DNA of 64,000 nucleotides from an uncultured Alphaproteobacteria bacterium (GCA_910587405.1 CAJUKS010000001.1:243128-307127), one strand, 5' to 3'. Positions 18,215 to 28,386 are shown, counted from the stretch's first letter. Numbers and translations: made by a program. The notes: generated by a model from the letters alone, not told the origin.

Positions 18215-18826
18215 ATGAAAAGTATTGTTAAAGCCAAGAAAAAAACAAACCGCAGCTTGCACGCCAACCTGTGGGGCGATCCCAAGAGCCCGCTGCTGAA
18301 ACGCGAATACGGTCCGGGACAACACGGCGCCCGCAAGAAAAAAATGACCGACTACGGCGAACAGTTGCAGGCTAAACAGAGATTGAAAACCTATTACGGC
18401 AACGTTTCGGAAAAGCAATTCCATAAATATTATGCCGAAGCTATCAGAAGACGCGGTGACGCGGCTGAAAACCTGATCGGTATTTTGGAATCGCGTTTGG
18501 ACAACCTGGTTTACAAAGCCAAGTTCGTACCGACTATTTTCGCTGCCCGTCAGTTTGTTAACCACGGTCATGTTCTGGTTAACGGCAAAAGAGTTAACAT
18601 TCCTTCCTATATGGTTAAAGCCGGCGATGTTATCTCGGTCAGAGAAAAATCTCAGCAGATGCCGATGGTCATTGCCGCTCTCGAATCTTCGTTGCACGAA
18701 GTTCCGTCTTATTTGGAAGCCGATTCCAAGTTCAGCGTCAAATATACCTTCGTTCCGAAGTTTGACGATGTTCCGTATGCATCCGTTATGGAACCGAACC
18801 TGGTTATCGAATTCTACTCCAGATAA
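18215..18826 (+). CDS. rpsD: 30S ribosomal protein S4
   Basis: A 203-residue S4, an early binder of the 5' domain of 16S rRNA. It starts with ATG after TTTAAGGATAAACTTA. Visible are the N-terminal part with [13 protein letters not shown], then EKQFHKYY, and the S4 RNA-binding domain ([40 protein letters not shown]). It lacks the four-cysteine zinc site, so it is a C-minus type S4. It stands alone, away from the alpha operon, as in many alphaproteobacteria, and ends in a strong terminator. Confidence 0.97.
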   Translation: MKSIVKAKKKTNRSLHANLWGDPKSPLLKREYGPGQHGARKKKMTDYGEQLQAKQRLKTYYGNVSEKQFHKYYAEAIRRRGDAAENLIGILESRLDNLVYKAKFVPTIFAARQFVNHGHVLVNGKRVNIPSYMVKAGDVISVREKSQQMPMVIAALESSLHEVPSYLEADSKFSVKYTFVPKFDDVPYASVMEPNLVIEFYSR

Positions 18827-18850
18827 TCGGCATTGTAACGCCTTTGGCGA

Positions 18851-18886
18851 AAAAACCCCGAGATTGTGTAATCTTGGGGTTTTTTG
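18851..18886 (+). terminator. rpsD terminator
   Basis: A stem AAAACCCCGAGATT with its near-complement AATCTTGGGGTTTT around a 4-base loop, followed by T residues. Confidence 0.9.
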
Positions 18887-18953
18887 CTTTAAATGTTCAA
18901 TTGATTATGCTTATATGTTAAATACTTGATACCACAAAATGAGGAACAGGCTA

Positions 18954-21023
18954 ATGGATGACGTTATATTGGATAAACATACCGAAACAACTCCGCCGGT
19001 TGTACAGGGCAGAGCGGTCAAAAAGAAACGTAAAAACAGCGGCTTTTTAAATTATTTGTTTAATTTTGCCGCCTGCTGTCTGATTACGATCTCTCTTTTG
19101 GGAATTGATTTTGTTTTATTTGCGTCTTCCGGTCCGATCAATATTTTCAGCGGACCGAGCAGCCTGCGGCCGGAAGCTCTTTATATTTTGATCGCCATTG
19201 TCGCCGGCGTAGTCTTGCTGTTTTTCTGTCTCTCTTTTTTGAGCATTATCCTTTATTTGCTGACGGCGCTGGTTTCCGGTTTGTTCACCTTGGCAATGTT
19301 TAACCAATTTGCCAACTTTAACGCCGAAAATCTGTCCAGCGGCCGCTCCGAAACTTTTGCCGCGGTGATTGTTGCGGTGATTATGTTTGCCTTGCTGGCA
19401 CTGACCCCAAAAAGAATCAAAGCTCTGGTGGTGATGACGGCCGTTTTCTGTTTCGGCGCCGTGCTGATTAATCAAAATAAGGATAAAAGCGAATTTATCG
19501 TCAATCCGGATATGAGATCCGTACCGGCTCTGACGGAAGAACAAGCTCCGGCCAAAAAGACGGTAACGATCATGGTTGCCAACCTGCCGTCATATAACTA
19601 CGTGAGCAGTTTAAAGAACACCGATGCCGCTCTGGTTTACCGGGATCAACTGTTAAAAATCATGCTCGGGTTTTATGCCAAAAACGGTTTTCGACTGTAT
19701 CCGAACGCCTATGTCACCAACAATAACCAGTTTATCAATGCTGCCCGCAGTTTGAATTACGGCAGCGGCGAAGACATTGACTTTTTACAAAATCAGGTGC
19801 TGAAAAACGGTTACTGGCAATTTAAAAACCGCGAAAATTTTGAAGCCTATCTCCAGAATAACGCCGTTTATGACAAATTAAAACAAGAAGGTTATAAAAT
19901 CAGCGCTTATCAGTCGCACGGCGTCAACCTTTGCAAAAAAGACAATCAGGTTGCGGTTGACCGCTGCGTAACCAAAGTTAACGCACCGTTGAATCTTGAC
20001 GGCGTGCCGATGACCGCCGGCGACAAAATTCAAATTTTGCTGGTTCAATGGCTTGAAAGTACCGGTTGGTTCAAAAATGAAGCAATGATGGAAAAACTTT
20101 ACGGTTATCTGAAACCTTTTTACAATCCTTCCAAAACGCCGATGATCGGTTTTAGTTATAACAAGCTGTATGTTGTCAACTCTTTCAAAAATATCGACAT
20201 GATGTTGGACGATCTGGCGGAAGACAAAGGAAACAACGCTTATTTCGTGTATCTCGACCTGCCGTCCGATATGTATATTTATGACGACATGTGTCGGTTG
20301 AAACCCACCGCGGAATGGTTGCCCAAACTCAACCACCCTTGGGTGGACAGCCGCAACCTGATGGAAAAACGCAATGCCTATTTGAGACAAACAATGTGCC
20401 TGTTCGGTCAGTTGGAAAAAGTCATGCAGGCAATCCGCAAGCTTCCAGATGCGGCCGACACGACGGTTGTCATCGAGGGACTGGCGGGAATGGACGATTT
20501 GATCGGAACACCAAATCAGGATTTGTCCGAACGTTTTCGCAACGGACAGCTTGTTGCCTTGGCGATTAAGACACCCGGCAACAAACAGCTGGTCATTAAC
20601 CGTTCAATTTGTCCGGTTGAAGAAATCTTGAACAACTTATTTGAAAACGGTCCCAAATGCAGCGAGTTTGGACGGACCAAACTTTCCAAAACCACCAAAA
20701 AAGCGGTTAAAGCCGCCGTTGATACGGTTAAGTACACCAATGACAATGCTCAAAAGTCTTTGCAGGAATTCAATCGATGGTTTAAAGAATGGAACAGGAT
20801 CAATTATCGCACGCCGATGAAATCGCCGTTACAGGCTTCCGATAACCGAAATGATAAAGGTATCGGGCAGCCGCAAACCGTTCCGGCGTCGCCGCTGATG
20901 CCGTTGGAAGAAAAAAACATCGGCTCACAAAAGATTATGAGCGGAGAAATTAAAGTCGGTGCCGAAGCAAAAGTAGAGTCTTTGTCCGGCACCGCAAGTG
21001 AGGGGTCTGTTGCTGCAGAATAG
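18954..21023 (+). CDS. membrane protein with degenerate alkaline-phosphatase/sulfatase-like domain
   Basis: The ATG at 18954 (MDDVILDK) is preferred over 18939 because GAGGAACAGG precedes it, giving 689 residues. After a basic N-terminus there are about five membrane helices (roughly residues 25-180). A large soluble domain follows. Its layout resembles LtaS/EptA-type enzymes of the alkaline phosphatase superfamily: a YKISAYQSHG strand, a YFVYLDLPSDMY strand, a YLRQTMCLFGQLEKVMQAI helix and a TTVVIEGLAGMDDL strand. However, the metal-binding DHG expected in the last strand reads EGLAG, and no catalytic Thr/Ser nucleophile is evident. I therefore infer a non-catalytic or highly divergent member. 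The C-terminus is disordered. It overlaps or abuts yejE. Confidence 0.6.
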   Translation: MDDVILDKHTETTPPVVQGRAVKKKRKNSGFLNYLFNFAACCLITISLLGIDFVLFASSGPINIFSGPSSLRPEALYILIAIVAGVVLLFFCLSFLSIILYLLTALVSGLFTLAMFNQFANFNAENLSSGRSETFAAVIVAVIMFALLALTPKRIKALVVMTAVFCFGAVLINQNKDKSEFIVNPDMRSVPALTEEQAPAKKTVTIMVANLPSYNYVSSLKNTDAALVYRDQLLKIMLGFYAKNGFRLYPNAYVTNNNQFINAARSLNYGSGEDIDFLQNQVLKNGYWQFKNRENFEAYLQNNAVYDKLKQEGYKISAYQSHGVNLCKKDNQVAVDRCVTKVNAPLNLDGVPMTAGDKIQILLVQWLESTGWFKNEAMMEKLYGYLKPFYNPSKTPMIGFSYNKLYVVNSFKNIDMMLDDLAEDKGNNAYFVYLDLPSDMYIYDDMCRLKPTAEWLPKLNHPWVDSRNLMEKRNAYLRQTMCLFGQLEKVMQAIRKLPDAADTTVVIEGLAGMDDLIGTPNQDLSERFRNGQLVALAIKTPGNKQLVINRSICPVEEILNNLFENGPKCSEFGRTKLSKTTKKAVKAAVDTVKYTNDNAQKSLQEFNRWFKEWNRINYRTPMKSPLQASDNRNDKGIGQPQTVPASPLMPLEEKNIGSQKIMSGEIKVGAEAKVESLSGTASEGSVAAE

Positions 21024-21039
21024 GGGAATAAACAGCGCA

Positions 21040-22059
21040 TTGTCGCCGCTGACAATCAGAAAATGGCGGATTTTTAAACAGAACCGCCGCGCTTGGTGGT
21101 CGCTTGTTTTGCTGGCCGTCATCGTCTTGCTGAGTTTGTTGGCGGAACTTTTGGCCAACGATCGCCCGTTGATTGTCAAGTATCGAGATCAGTGGTATTT
21201 TCCGTTAGTACAAAACTATCGGGATATTGATTTCGGGGGGGATTTTCCCACCCCGGCCGATTTCGCCGATCCTTATCTGCGCCGTAATATTGAACAACAC
21301 GGCTGGATGCTGATGCCGCCGGTACCTTTCTCTTTTAATACGGTGGATATGGAAATGGATCAGCCAACTCCGGCTGCTCCTTCGCGGCGTCACTGGCTGG
21401 GAACCGATGACGAAGGGCGTGATATCTTTGCGCGTATTTTATACGGACTACGGCTGTCGTTGTTTTTTGCTTTTGTGCTGACGCTGATATCTTCGGCAAT
21501 CGGCATAACCGTCGGCGCAATCCAGGGGTATTTCGGCGGCAAGTTGGATATTCTGATGCAGCGTTTCATTGAAATCTGGGACTCTTTGCCACAACTGTTC
21601 ATTTTAATTATTGTTTCCAGCATTTTTCTTCCCAGTTTCGGAACTTTACTGTTGATTTTGCTTTTCTTTTCATGGACGTCTTTGACAGGCATGGTTCGTG
21701 CCGAATTTATGCGGACGCGCAATTTTGAATTTGTGAAAGCGGCACGGGTATTGGGAGTCAGTAACCGGCAGATTATTTGGCGTCATATCCTGCCGAACGC
21801 TCTGGTTGCCGCGGTAACATTTATTCCGTTTCTGATATCGGAAGCCGTCGTTTCTTTGACGGCACTGGATTTTCTCGGTTTGGGACTTTCGCATGAGTAT
21901 CCGTCACTGGGCGATCTGGTCCGGCAGGGAAAAGATAATCTGCAGGCGCCGTGGATCGGAATTTCCATTTTTGTGGTTTTGTCGCTTTTGCTGACATTGC
22001 TGATTTTTATCGGTGAGGGGGTTCGCGACGCTTTGGATACAAGGAAAAACCGTCGATGA
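21040..22059 (+). CDS. yejE: microcin C/peptide ABC transporter permease YejE
   Basis: Inner-membrane permease of a peptide ABC importer. It aligns well with my memory of E. coli YejE: the start LSPLTIRKWRIFKQNRRAWW, RDQWYFPLVQNYRDIDFGG, HWLGTDDEGRDIFARILYGLRLS, and the permease loop EFVKAARVLGVSNRQIIWRHILPN. The TTG at 21040 with AGGGG upstream puts the N-terminus level with E. coli YejE; a GTG at 20998 is the alternative and overlaps the preceding gene. It overlaps yejF by 4 bases (ATGA). The usual partners yejA (binding protein) and yejB (first permease) are not adjacent upstream. Confidence 0.92.
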   Translation: MSPLTIRKWRIFKQNRRAWWSLVLLAVIVLLSLLAELLANDRPLIVKYRDQWYFPLVQNYRDIDFGGDFPTPADFADPYLRRNIEQHGWMLMPPVPFSFNTVDMEMDQPTPAAPSRRHWLGTDDEGRDIFARILYGLRLSLFFAFVLTLISSAIGITVGAIQGYFGGKLDILMQRFIEIWDSLPQLFILIIVSSIFLPSFGTLLLILLFFSWTSLTGMVRAEFMRTRNFEFVKAARVLGVSNRQIIWRHILPNALVAAVTFIPFLISEAVVSLTALDFLGLGLSHEYPSLGDLVRQGKDNLQAPWIGISIFVVLSLLLTLLIFIGEGVRDALDTRKNRR

Positions 22060-23642
22060 GTATGCTGGAAGTCAAAAATCTGACCGTAAAATTTGCCCAA
22101 GACGGTAATATTTCCAAAACGGCGGTGGACGACGTATCGTTTGAACTGCAAGCCGGAGAAGTTTTGGGAATCGTCGGAGAGTCGGGGTCGGGGAAGTCGG
22201 TGACTTCGTTGGCAGTACTCGGATTGCTGCCATATCCGAAAGCATTTCATGAAGAAGCTTCTTCAATCAAATTTGAGGGAAAGGAATTGATCGGTTTAGA
22301 CGACAAGATGTTCCGACAAATTCGCGGCAACCGGATCGCTTATATTTTTCAGGAACCGATGTCTTCTCTCAATCCATTACACACCATTGAAAAGCAAATT
22401 GCCGAAAGCCTGATGCTGCATCAAAAGCTTACTTTCAAACAAGCGCGAAAAGAAGTTTTGCGGTTGCTGAAAATAACCGGAATTCAAAATGCCGAAAAAC
22501 GGATGAAATCCTATCCTTTTGAACTTTCCGGCGGCCAGAGGCAGCGGGTGATGATTGCAATGGCCATTGCCAACAAACCGGATATTCTGATTGCCGACGA
22601 ACCGACAACCGCACTTGATGTAACGGTTCAGGAACAAATCATCAATCTATTGATTGAACTCAAAGAAAAGCTGAATATGGCCATTGTTTTCATCAGTCAC
22701 GACCTGACTGTGATTCGTAAGATCGCCGATCGTGTCATGGTGATGAAAAACGGAAAAATCATTGAGCAAGGCTTGATAAAACAGGTGTTTGAACACCCGC
22801 GTCATTCTTATACCAAAGACTTGATTAATGCGCATATGTTGCAGAAAAACAACAAAAAAAGCAATGATATTTTGCTGCAGGCAGAAAAAATCAAAGTAAC
22901 TTTTCCCTTGAAGAAAAACTTGTGGGGAAGGGTATTGGAACAACTCAACGCGGTTGATAATGTTTCTTTTTCTCTGGCCAAAGGAACAACCCTGGGAATT
23001 GTCGGAGAATCCGGCTCAGGGAAAACGACGCTCGGTTCCGCCATTGCCGGGTTGAACGGATATCAGGGAAAGATATTATTTAAAAATATTGAAATACAAT
23101 CGCTTACATCTAAAGAACGTCAGAAATTGTGTAAGGATATTCAAGTGGTTTTTCAAGATCCGTACAATTCTCTTAACCCGCGGATGAATATCGAAGAAAT
23201 TGTCGGAGAAGGCGTTTCGGTTCATCATCCCGAAATAAATAAAGCCGAAAGACGCAAGATGGTGATTGAAACTCTCAAAGAGGTCGGATTGTCCGAAAGC
23301 GATTTAATTAAGTATCCGCATGAATTCTCCGGCGGTCAACGACAAAGAATTGCAATTGCACGTGCCTTGATTCTGAAACCGCAATTGTTGATCTTGGATG
23401 AGCCGACGTCCGCGCTTGATGTTACAATCCAGGCGCAAATCATAAAATTGCTGCAAGAAATCCAAGAAAAACGGAATCTGAGCTATATCTTTATATCTCA
23501 TGACATGAATGCCGTTCGTGCAATGTCCGATCAGATTCTGGTAATGAAAGACGGCCGGGCGGTCGAAATCGGCAGTTGTGAAGATATATTTGAACGTCCT
23601 CAGCAAAATTATACCAAAAAATTGATCGCCGCTGCCTTATAG
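22056..23642 (+). CDS. yejF: peptide ABC transporter ATP-binding protein YejF (fused double ATPase)
   Basis: A 528-residue protein with two complete ABC ATPase domains, as in YejF. The first has Walker A GESGSGKS (about residue 41), signature LSGGQRQRV and Walker B ILIADEPTTALD. The second has GESGSGKTTLG (about 316), FSGGQRQRI and LLILDEPTSALD. It powers uptake of oligopeptides (microcin C-type in E. coli) with YejE. Its start overlaps the yejE stop in ATGA, indicating translational coupling. Confidence 0.95.
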   Translation: MSMLEVKNLTVKFAQDGNISKTAVDDVSFELQAGEVLGIVGESGSGKSVTSLAVLGLLPYPKAFHEEASSIKFEGKELIGLDDKMFRQIRGNRIAYIFQEPMSSLNPLHTIEKQIAESLMLHQKLTFKQARKEVLRLLKITGIQNAEKRMKSYPFELSGGQRQRVMIAMAIANKPDILIADEPTTALDVTVQEQIINLLIELKEKLNMAIVFISHDLTVIRKIADRVMVMKNGKIIEQGLIKQVFEHPRHSYTKDLINAHMLQKNNKKSNDILLQAEKIKVTFPLKKNLWGRVLEQLNAVDNVSFSLAKGTTLGIVGESGSGKTTLGSAIAGLNGYQGKILFKNIEIQSLTSKERQKLCKDIQVVFQDPYNSLNPRMNIEEIVGEGVSVHHPEINKAERRKMVIETLKEVGLSESDLIKYPHEFSGGQRQRIAIARALILKPQLLILDEPTSALDVTIQAQIIKLLQEIQEKRNLSYIFISHDMNAVRAMSDQILVMKDGRAVEIGSCEDIFERPQQNYTKKLIAAAL

Positions 23643-23644
23643 GC

Positions 23645-23779
23645 GTGGATAAAACGGAATTGTCGAATGAGAAAACAACTCCGAATGCGGTGGCGTTGGA
23701 AACAAATCAACGGTCGCAATCAGAGCCAACGGTCAAGACGGCAAAAAAATCCAAACCAGCCAAGACTGTTGGTAATTAA
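23645..23779 (+). CDS. possible 44-residue charged ORF after yejF
   Basis: A GTG two bases after the yejF stop opens 44 codons ending TAA. The product is hydrophilic and ends in a Lys/Pro/Ala tail (KTAKKSKPAKTVGN), the kind of tail often found at the C-terminus of larger proteins. It could be a translationally coupled peptide, the remnant of an extended yejF C-terminus separated by one stop codon, or chance. Confidence 0.2.
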   Translation: MDKTELSNEKTTPNAVALETNQRSQSEPTVKTAKKSKPAKTVGN

Positions 23780-24288
23780 ATGTAAAACCGTCAACGGGAA
23801 AAATCAACCAATCTTTTTCCGACAAGGATTTACCATAGACAAGGTAAATAAGTTGCTCATTGCGTTCAATATTTGCGTAGAGCTGAAAAATAGCATTTTA
23901 ACTGATATAATATTTATAAAAATTACGTGATTTCAATATGATGATAAGATTGATCTTGCGCTTTTTATATCTATAACTATACATAACGTACATTATGCGA
24001 CAAATGTGTGTGGTTATACAGTTAGTGTTTTCAACTTTAATCTGTCCCGATAATGTGTTGTAGTTTTGTTATTTTTTATGAGGTATTTTGCTTAGCACGG
24101 ATCTATGGCGTCTTGTTAACGACAAACGTCTTTAGCCGCACAATTTTATAATGTTTATGACAAATGTTTCATTACGGTTGGAGATTTTGGATGACAGAAG
24201 TCCGGTAAAACCCTTATGCGCTTTATAAAACATCTCTGCTTCATGTTCGGATGTAATATTCTGCTTCACATCACATCCGAACACCCAG
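23780..24288. other. AT-rich gap without convincing gene
   Basis: No open frame here has a credible start, codon usage and ribosome binding site. The right end holds an 11-bp perfect inverted repeat, TGTTCGGATGT (24244-24254) with ACATCCGAACA (24273-24283), lying just beyond the stop of the minus-strand gene ending at 24289. It could be an RNA-processing or weak termination hairpin, but it has no T run. Confidence 0.5.
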
Positions 24289-24516
24289 TCATAAAATATG
24301 TGATTGTCCGCTTGACAAGATCATCAAGTCTTTGTAGCCAACCCGACTAATATCGTCCACAGGTTCGGGATCGCTCAATATCTCATAAACAATCAAAAAC
24401 CCGTTGAATAAGTTATTTTTGTTGTTGGTTGAGCTGTTGCTGCCCAAAAAATACAAATTGATCATTATAGCAACCAAATTAACAAGACTTCTTATTATTC
24501 GCAAAATATCTGTCAT
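24289..24516 (-). CDS. small membrane-associated protein, unknown
   Basis: A 75-residue protein whose ATG is preceded by GGAGAG at good spacing, the main reason for calling it real. Residues about 8-25 (RSLVNLVAIMINLYFLG) form one hydrophobic segment, followed by an Asn/Ser-rich turn and a more polar tail. I recognise no family. It sits isolated in an AT-rich gap between yejF and parC. Confidence 0.45.
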   Translation of the reverse strand: MTDILRIIRSLVNLVAIMINLYFLGSNSSTNNKNNLFNGFLIVYEILSDPEPVDDISRVGYKDLMILSSGQSHIL

Positions 24517-24840
24517 AATTTCTCTCCATTAATACTAAATCAACGAAGAAAGATCCTTAAAAATAAACGCCGGATACTTTCTTCAGTATCCAGTGTAATC
24601 GCCACAAAAATAAAATGGAACATCACTGTTTCTCATTTTTGGGGCATACTGAAAGTCAAGCTCCATAAGCGTTCCGGAAGACAGAGGACATTCGGAGGAC
24701 ATTTTAAGGACATTGCGACAATCAATGCCCTTCCCTGATTTGTTCTCCGTTCCGGTGCCCCGGCTTCATCTGGTTTATGTATGTTTATTTGTACAAAGTT
24801 ATAGGCAGACGAACTCCCGGCCCGGCCGGTGGTCAGGATA
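24517..24840. other. intergenic gap, no gene seen
   Basis: No supported open frame. The motif AGGACATT occurs three times in 30 bases (24685, 24696 and 24707) at spacings of 11 bases, roughly one helical turn. It could be a protein-binding site or chance. Confidence 0.35.
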
Positions 24841-24843
24841 CAA

Positions 24844-24868
24844 AATACCCCGCTTTGCGCGGGGTACC
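24844..24868 (-). terminator. parC terminator
   Basis: A perfect 8-bp stem TACCCCGC/GCGGGGTA (24846-24853 with 24859-24866) and a 5-base loop, followed on the minus strand by TTTTG. It lies about 30 bases after the parC stop. Confidence 0.75.
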
Positions 24869-24897
24869 TTGTAATCTTTTACGTTTGCTATTGTTTT

Positions 24898-27129
24898 TTA
24901 ACCGTTGTTTTGGTTGAAAAACTTATTGTTTTTTGGAAAGCCGAACGGAACCAGCTTACCGATTTGAGCCCGATGCCCCAGCCAAGTGAGCAATTCTTTT
25001 TCGGTACTGACGCCGCCGGAACGATTGAAGCTGAAACCGTCTGCTTCGTTAAAAAATTGGATATCCGACAAGCCGCCGTCTTTATATTTTTGCAGACAAA
25101 CGCCCCGCCCGCGCGCCATGGTCGGAATTTCTTCGGCCTTGAACACCAAGAGCTTACGATTGTCACCGACAACGGCAACCATATCACCGCCAACTTTCAG
25201 ACAGAACATCGTTGCATCACCGTCGGATACGTTCATAATCTTCCGTCCGTTGCGGGTTTGAGCGATCAAATGATTTTCGTCAACGACAAAACCATATCCG
25301 CGTTTGGAGGCAATCAGATAGGAAACTTTAGGTTCAAAAACAAACATAGATACCACTTCGTCATTGTTGGCGATATCAATCATCAGACGCAACGGTTGTC
25401 CGAACCCGCGGCCGCTCGGAATTTCGTTGGCCGCAATATTAAAGAACTTACCGGAACTGTCCATAATCACGATTTTGTCGGTAGTTTGGGCATGGATGGC
25501 AAACTGCAGGGCATCGTCATCCTTGAATTTAAATTCATCATTCAGGTTGGCATATCCTTTAAGACTGCGGATCCAGCCTTTTTGCGACAGAATAACCGTA
25601 ATCGGCTCTTTTTCGATCAGGGCCTCAAGCGGAACTTCTATTTCTTCGGAAACTTCGGAGAACTCGGTACGACGACGTCCCAGAGCCGTTTTCTTCCCGA
25701 ATTTTTCCTTCATTTGCCTGATTTCGCCGGCAATTGCCTGCCAACGTTTATCTTCGTTGCCGAGCAATTCTTCCAATCCCGATTTTTCATTCGAAAGATC
25801 ATCGTATTCTTCGCGAATTTGGCTTTCCTCCAACTTACGCAGGGAACGAAGTTTCATATTCAAAATAGCTTCCGACTGATTGTCAGTCAGAGAGAACTCT
25901 TTCATCATAACTGCTTTAGGCTCGTCTTCTTCGCGGATAATTTGAATAATGCGATCCAAATTAAGGTAAGCGACCAGATAACCGCTCAGAATTTCCAACC
26001 GGTAATTTATTTTTTCAAGCCGATAATTAACACGTCGAATCAAGACGATGTGACGATGATTTAAGAATTCGCGCAAAACTTCCTTGATGGACATCACCCG
26101 CGGAACCCCGTCAGAATCAAGAACATTCATATTAAGGTTAAAGCGGCTTTCCAACTCGGTTTGTTTAAACAGATGTTCCATCAGCAGGTTGGCGTCAACG
26201 AGACGACTTTTGGGTTCCAGCACAATTCGGATGTCATGGGTAGACTCATCCCTGACGTCATTCAGCAGCGGAACCTTGCGTTCCAACAATAAAGCGGCAA
26301 TCTTTTCAATCAGTTTGGCTTTTTGCACCATATAGGGAATTTCGGTAACAACAATCTGATACTGGCCGTGACCGAGATCTTCTTTTTCCCATTTGGCACG
26401 GATGCGAAAGACGCCCTTCCCCTGACGATAAGTGTCTAAAATGCTCTCAAATTTATCAATGATAAAGCCGCCGGTCGGAAAATCGGGACCTTTGATCCTT
26501 TTTACCAGAGGTTCAATTTCACAATCGGGATTATCAATCAGATATAACAGGGCATCACTGACTTCGCTCAGGTTGTGCGGCGGAATATTGGTCGCCATTC
26601 CGACGGCAATGCCGGCCGATCCGTTACACAGCAAATTCGGCACCATAGAGGGCATGACGACCGGTTCGCTTTCCTCACCGTCATAAGTCTCCATGAAATC
26701 GACGGCATTATCATTAAGCCCTTCCATCATCGCAATGGCAAACTCGGTCAACCGAGCTTCGGTATAACGCATTGCGGCCGCGCCGTCACCATCGATATTG
26801 CCGAAGTTGCCCTGCCCGTCCACCAGCGGATAACGGACTGAAAAGTCTTGTGCCAGACGGACCATTGCGCCGTAAACCGCACTGTCACCGTGAGGGTGAT
26901 ATTTACCGATCACGTCGCCGACGACACGCGCACATTTTTTGAAGCCCGACTTCGGATCGAGGTGCAATTGCCGCATAGCGTACAAAAGCCGGCGGTGCAC
27001 CGGTTTTAAGCCGTCGCGAACGTCCGGAAGCGACCGGGAAACGATTGTGGACATGGCATAAGAAAGATATCTTTTGCTCAATTCTTCGGCCAGTTGGACA
27101 TCTTTAATTTTTTCTTCGATTTCCTGCAT
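24898..27129 (-). CDS. parC: DNA topoisomerase IV subunit A
   Basis: ParC cuts and rejoins DNA to decatenate daughter chromosomes, together with ParE. The 743-residue length fits ParC rather than the longer GyrA, and the GyrA box is not evident. The catalytic tyrosine is Y122 in [10 protein letters not shown]. The quinolone-contact helix reads [10 protein letters not shown] (78-87): the serine (S83) is kept, but the acidic residue found at position 87 in most relatives is glycine. The C-terminal half is the beta-pinwheel. It is followed in the operon sense by nothing and preceded by recO, 8 bases away. Confidence 0.93.
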   Translation of the reverse strand: MQEIEEKIKDVQLAEELSKRYLSYAMSTIVSRSLPDVRDGLKPVHRRLLYAMRQLHLDPKSGFKKCARVVGDVIGKYHPHGDSAVYGAMVRLAQDFSVRYPLVDGQGNFGNIDGDGAAAMRYTEARLTEFAIAMMEGLNDNAVDFMETYDGEESEPVVMPSMVPNLLCNGSAGIAVGMATNIPPHNLSEVSDALLYLIDNPDCEIEPLVKRIKGPDFPTGGFIIDKFESILDTYRQGKGVFRIRAKWEKEDLGHGQYQIVVTEIPYMVQKAKLIEKIAALLLERKVPLLNDVRDESTHDIRIVLEPKSRLVDANLLMEHLFKQTELESRFNLNMNVLDSDGVPRVMSIKEVLREFLNHRHIVLIRRVNYRLEKINYRLEILSGYLVAYLNLDRIIQIIREEDEPKAVMMKEFSLTDNQSEAILNMKLRSLRKLEESQIREEYDDLSNEKSGLEELLGNEDKRWQAIAGEIRQMKEKFGKKTALGRRRTEFSEVSEEIEVPLEALIEKEPITVILSQKGWIRSLKGYANLNDEFKFKDDDALQFAIHAQTTDKIVIMDSSGKFFNIAANEIPSGRGFGQPLRLMIDIANNDEVVSMFVFEPKVSYLIASKRGYGFVVDENHLIAQTRNGRKIMNVSDGDATMFCLKVGGDMVAVVGDNRKLLVFKAEEIPTMARGRGVCLQKYKDGGLSDIQFFNEADGFSFNRSGGVSTEKELLTWLGHRAQIGKLVPFGFPKNNKFFNQNNG

Positions 27130-27137
27130 TTTTTCTC

Positions 27138-27854
27138 TTATAGATCTAAGTTTTCCAGCAAATTAGCACGGTTTTTCGGGAATTTCAAGCCGTGTGTTTG
27201 AAAAAAGTTTTTGGAAAGAAAAAAAGCCGTCATTTTCAACAAATCCGCCATCTCGCGCGGGGTCGGAAAATAATTTTTATCCACAATGAAATGCGGATAG
27301 GCATACAGGCGCGAAGCATAGATTTCTCCCGACTCCCGGCAGACTGCCCGCCCGCTTTTCGGAGAGACGTAAGCCAGATTTTCGCGACTTCCGGTTGCGG
27401 CGCATTCGGAAAGGTCCAGCCCGATGCCCAGATACTCCAAAAGGTAAAATTCAAAGAAACAATAATGAGTTATCCAGTTTTCTTGATTTATAAGCTGAAA
27501 AAAACTGTCGATATAATAATAAAAACGCTCTAAATTTTCTTTTTCCGGCAAACAACTCAGGCAAAGCGCACACAAAGAAGACAGAGCTGCCAGTTTGGCG
27601 GGAGACGACATAAAATTGACCGCAACCGGTGCCAGCAACTCTGTTTTAAGCGTCAGCATATTTTCTTCAATCCGGGCATAAGCTTCAAAGCTTATCTGAT
27701 TGCCGATCTGATAAACGCCGGCATTTTTTTTGCTGCCGCCGCCTTTGACAAAACCGCTGATCAAACCGTGTTCTTTGCTTATCGCATTGATAATCAAAGA
27801 ATTTTCTCCGTAGCGGCGCACGGCCACAATATACCCTTCGTCATTGAACTGCAT
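27138..27854 (-). CDS. recO: DNA repair protein RecO
   Basis: RecO loads RecA onto SSB-coated DNA with RecR. The 238 residues start with the OB-fold signature [26 protein letters not shown] and continue with [10 protein letters not shown], the family's basic loop. The helical C-terminal part has the CALCLSCLP segment and the later CRESGEIYA stretch, corresponding to the zinc-like cysteine region. It lies 8 bases upstream of parC in the same operon. Confidence 0.93.
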   Translation of the reverse strand: MQFNDEGYIVAVRRYGENSLIINAISKEHGLISGFVKGGGSKKNAGVYQIGNQISFEAYARIEENMLTLKTELLAPVAVNFMSSPAKLAALSSLCALCLSCLPEKENLERFYYYIDSFFQLINQENWITHYCFFEFYLLEYLGIGLDLSECAATGSRENLAYVSPKSGRAVCRESGEIYASRLYAYPHFIVDKNYFPTPREMADLLKMTAFFLSKNFFQTHGLKFPKNRANLLENLDL

Positions 27855-27966
27855 TTTTTAATCCGTTAAATTAAATCGAATTTATATTAACGACAGTCTT
27901 GACTTATTGCAATAAAAACCGTACGATGAAGCCACTCAAAAAACAATTAATTAAATTATTCATGAT

Positions 27967-28335
27967 ATGAAAACCATTTCTTTGCTGATTGCCAACTTCG
28001 TCGGTTCGGCAATTCTGACTGATTTTATGGGTTATTTTCGCGACTGTGACGTCACCAAACTTATGGTTGGTTTGCTGATTGTTGCCGTCATCTCCTATCT
28101 GGCGTGGTCACACAGTGAACGCGAGCGCTGCAGATGGTATTATGTTTTTACCGGAGCGGTATTGCTGATTATGGACACTCTGCTTCTTAAAGAAGACGCG
28201 GGCATGATGTCCTTTACCGCCACTGTCGTCGTTCTGGCATTGCTGAACGCTTTCGTGTATTGGGTTGTCGACGGAATTATGATTTCCCCGTCCGATGACG
28301 ACAATTCGCCGGAACAACCGCAAAAGCCGCTTTGA
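27967..28335 (+). CDS. four-helix membrane protein, unknown
   Basis: A 122-residue protein with four hydrophobic segments (about residues 5-22, 31-47, 60-75 and 82-104) separated by short charged loops. A polar Asp/Pro/Gln-rich tail ends it. I recognise no family. It is divergent from recO and carries its own terminator. Confidence 0.6.
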   Translation: MKTISLLIANFVGSAILTDFMGYFRDCDVTKLMVGLLIVAVISYLAWSHSERERCRWYYVFTGAVLLIMDTLLLKEDAGMMSFTATVVVLALLNAFVYWVVDGIMISPSDDDNSPEQPQKPL

Positions 28336-28352
28336 CCTTTCTCTCTCTTTAC

Positions 28353-28386
28353 AAAAAGTCCGGATGTTTAAAACACCGGACTTTTT
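28353..28386 (+). terminator. intrinsic terminator
   Basis: An 11-bp stem AAAAAGTCCGG/CCGGACTTTTT, with TGTTTAAAACA inside that can extend it, ending in a T run. It serves the 122-residue membrane protein gene. Confidence 0.85.

Noticed and set aside
23667..23930. 87-codon frame after yejF (MRKQLRMRW start)
   Set aside because: Arg/Gln/Asn-rich, no ribosome binding site, out of frame with the more plausible 44-codon tail; probably noncoding.
24829..26064. A 411-codon plus-strand open frame
   Set aside because: It lies opposite parC, which has all family motifs; the frame has no recognisable protein features.
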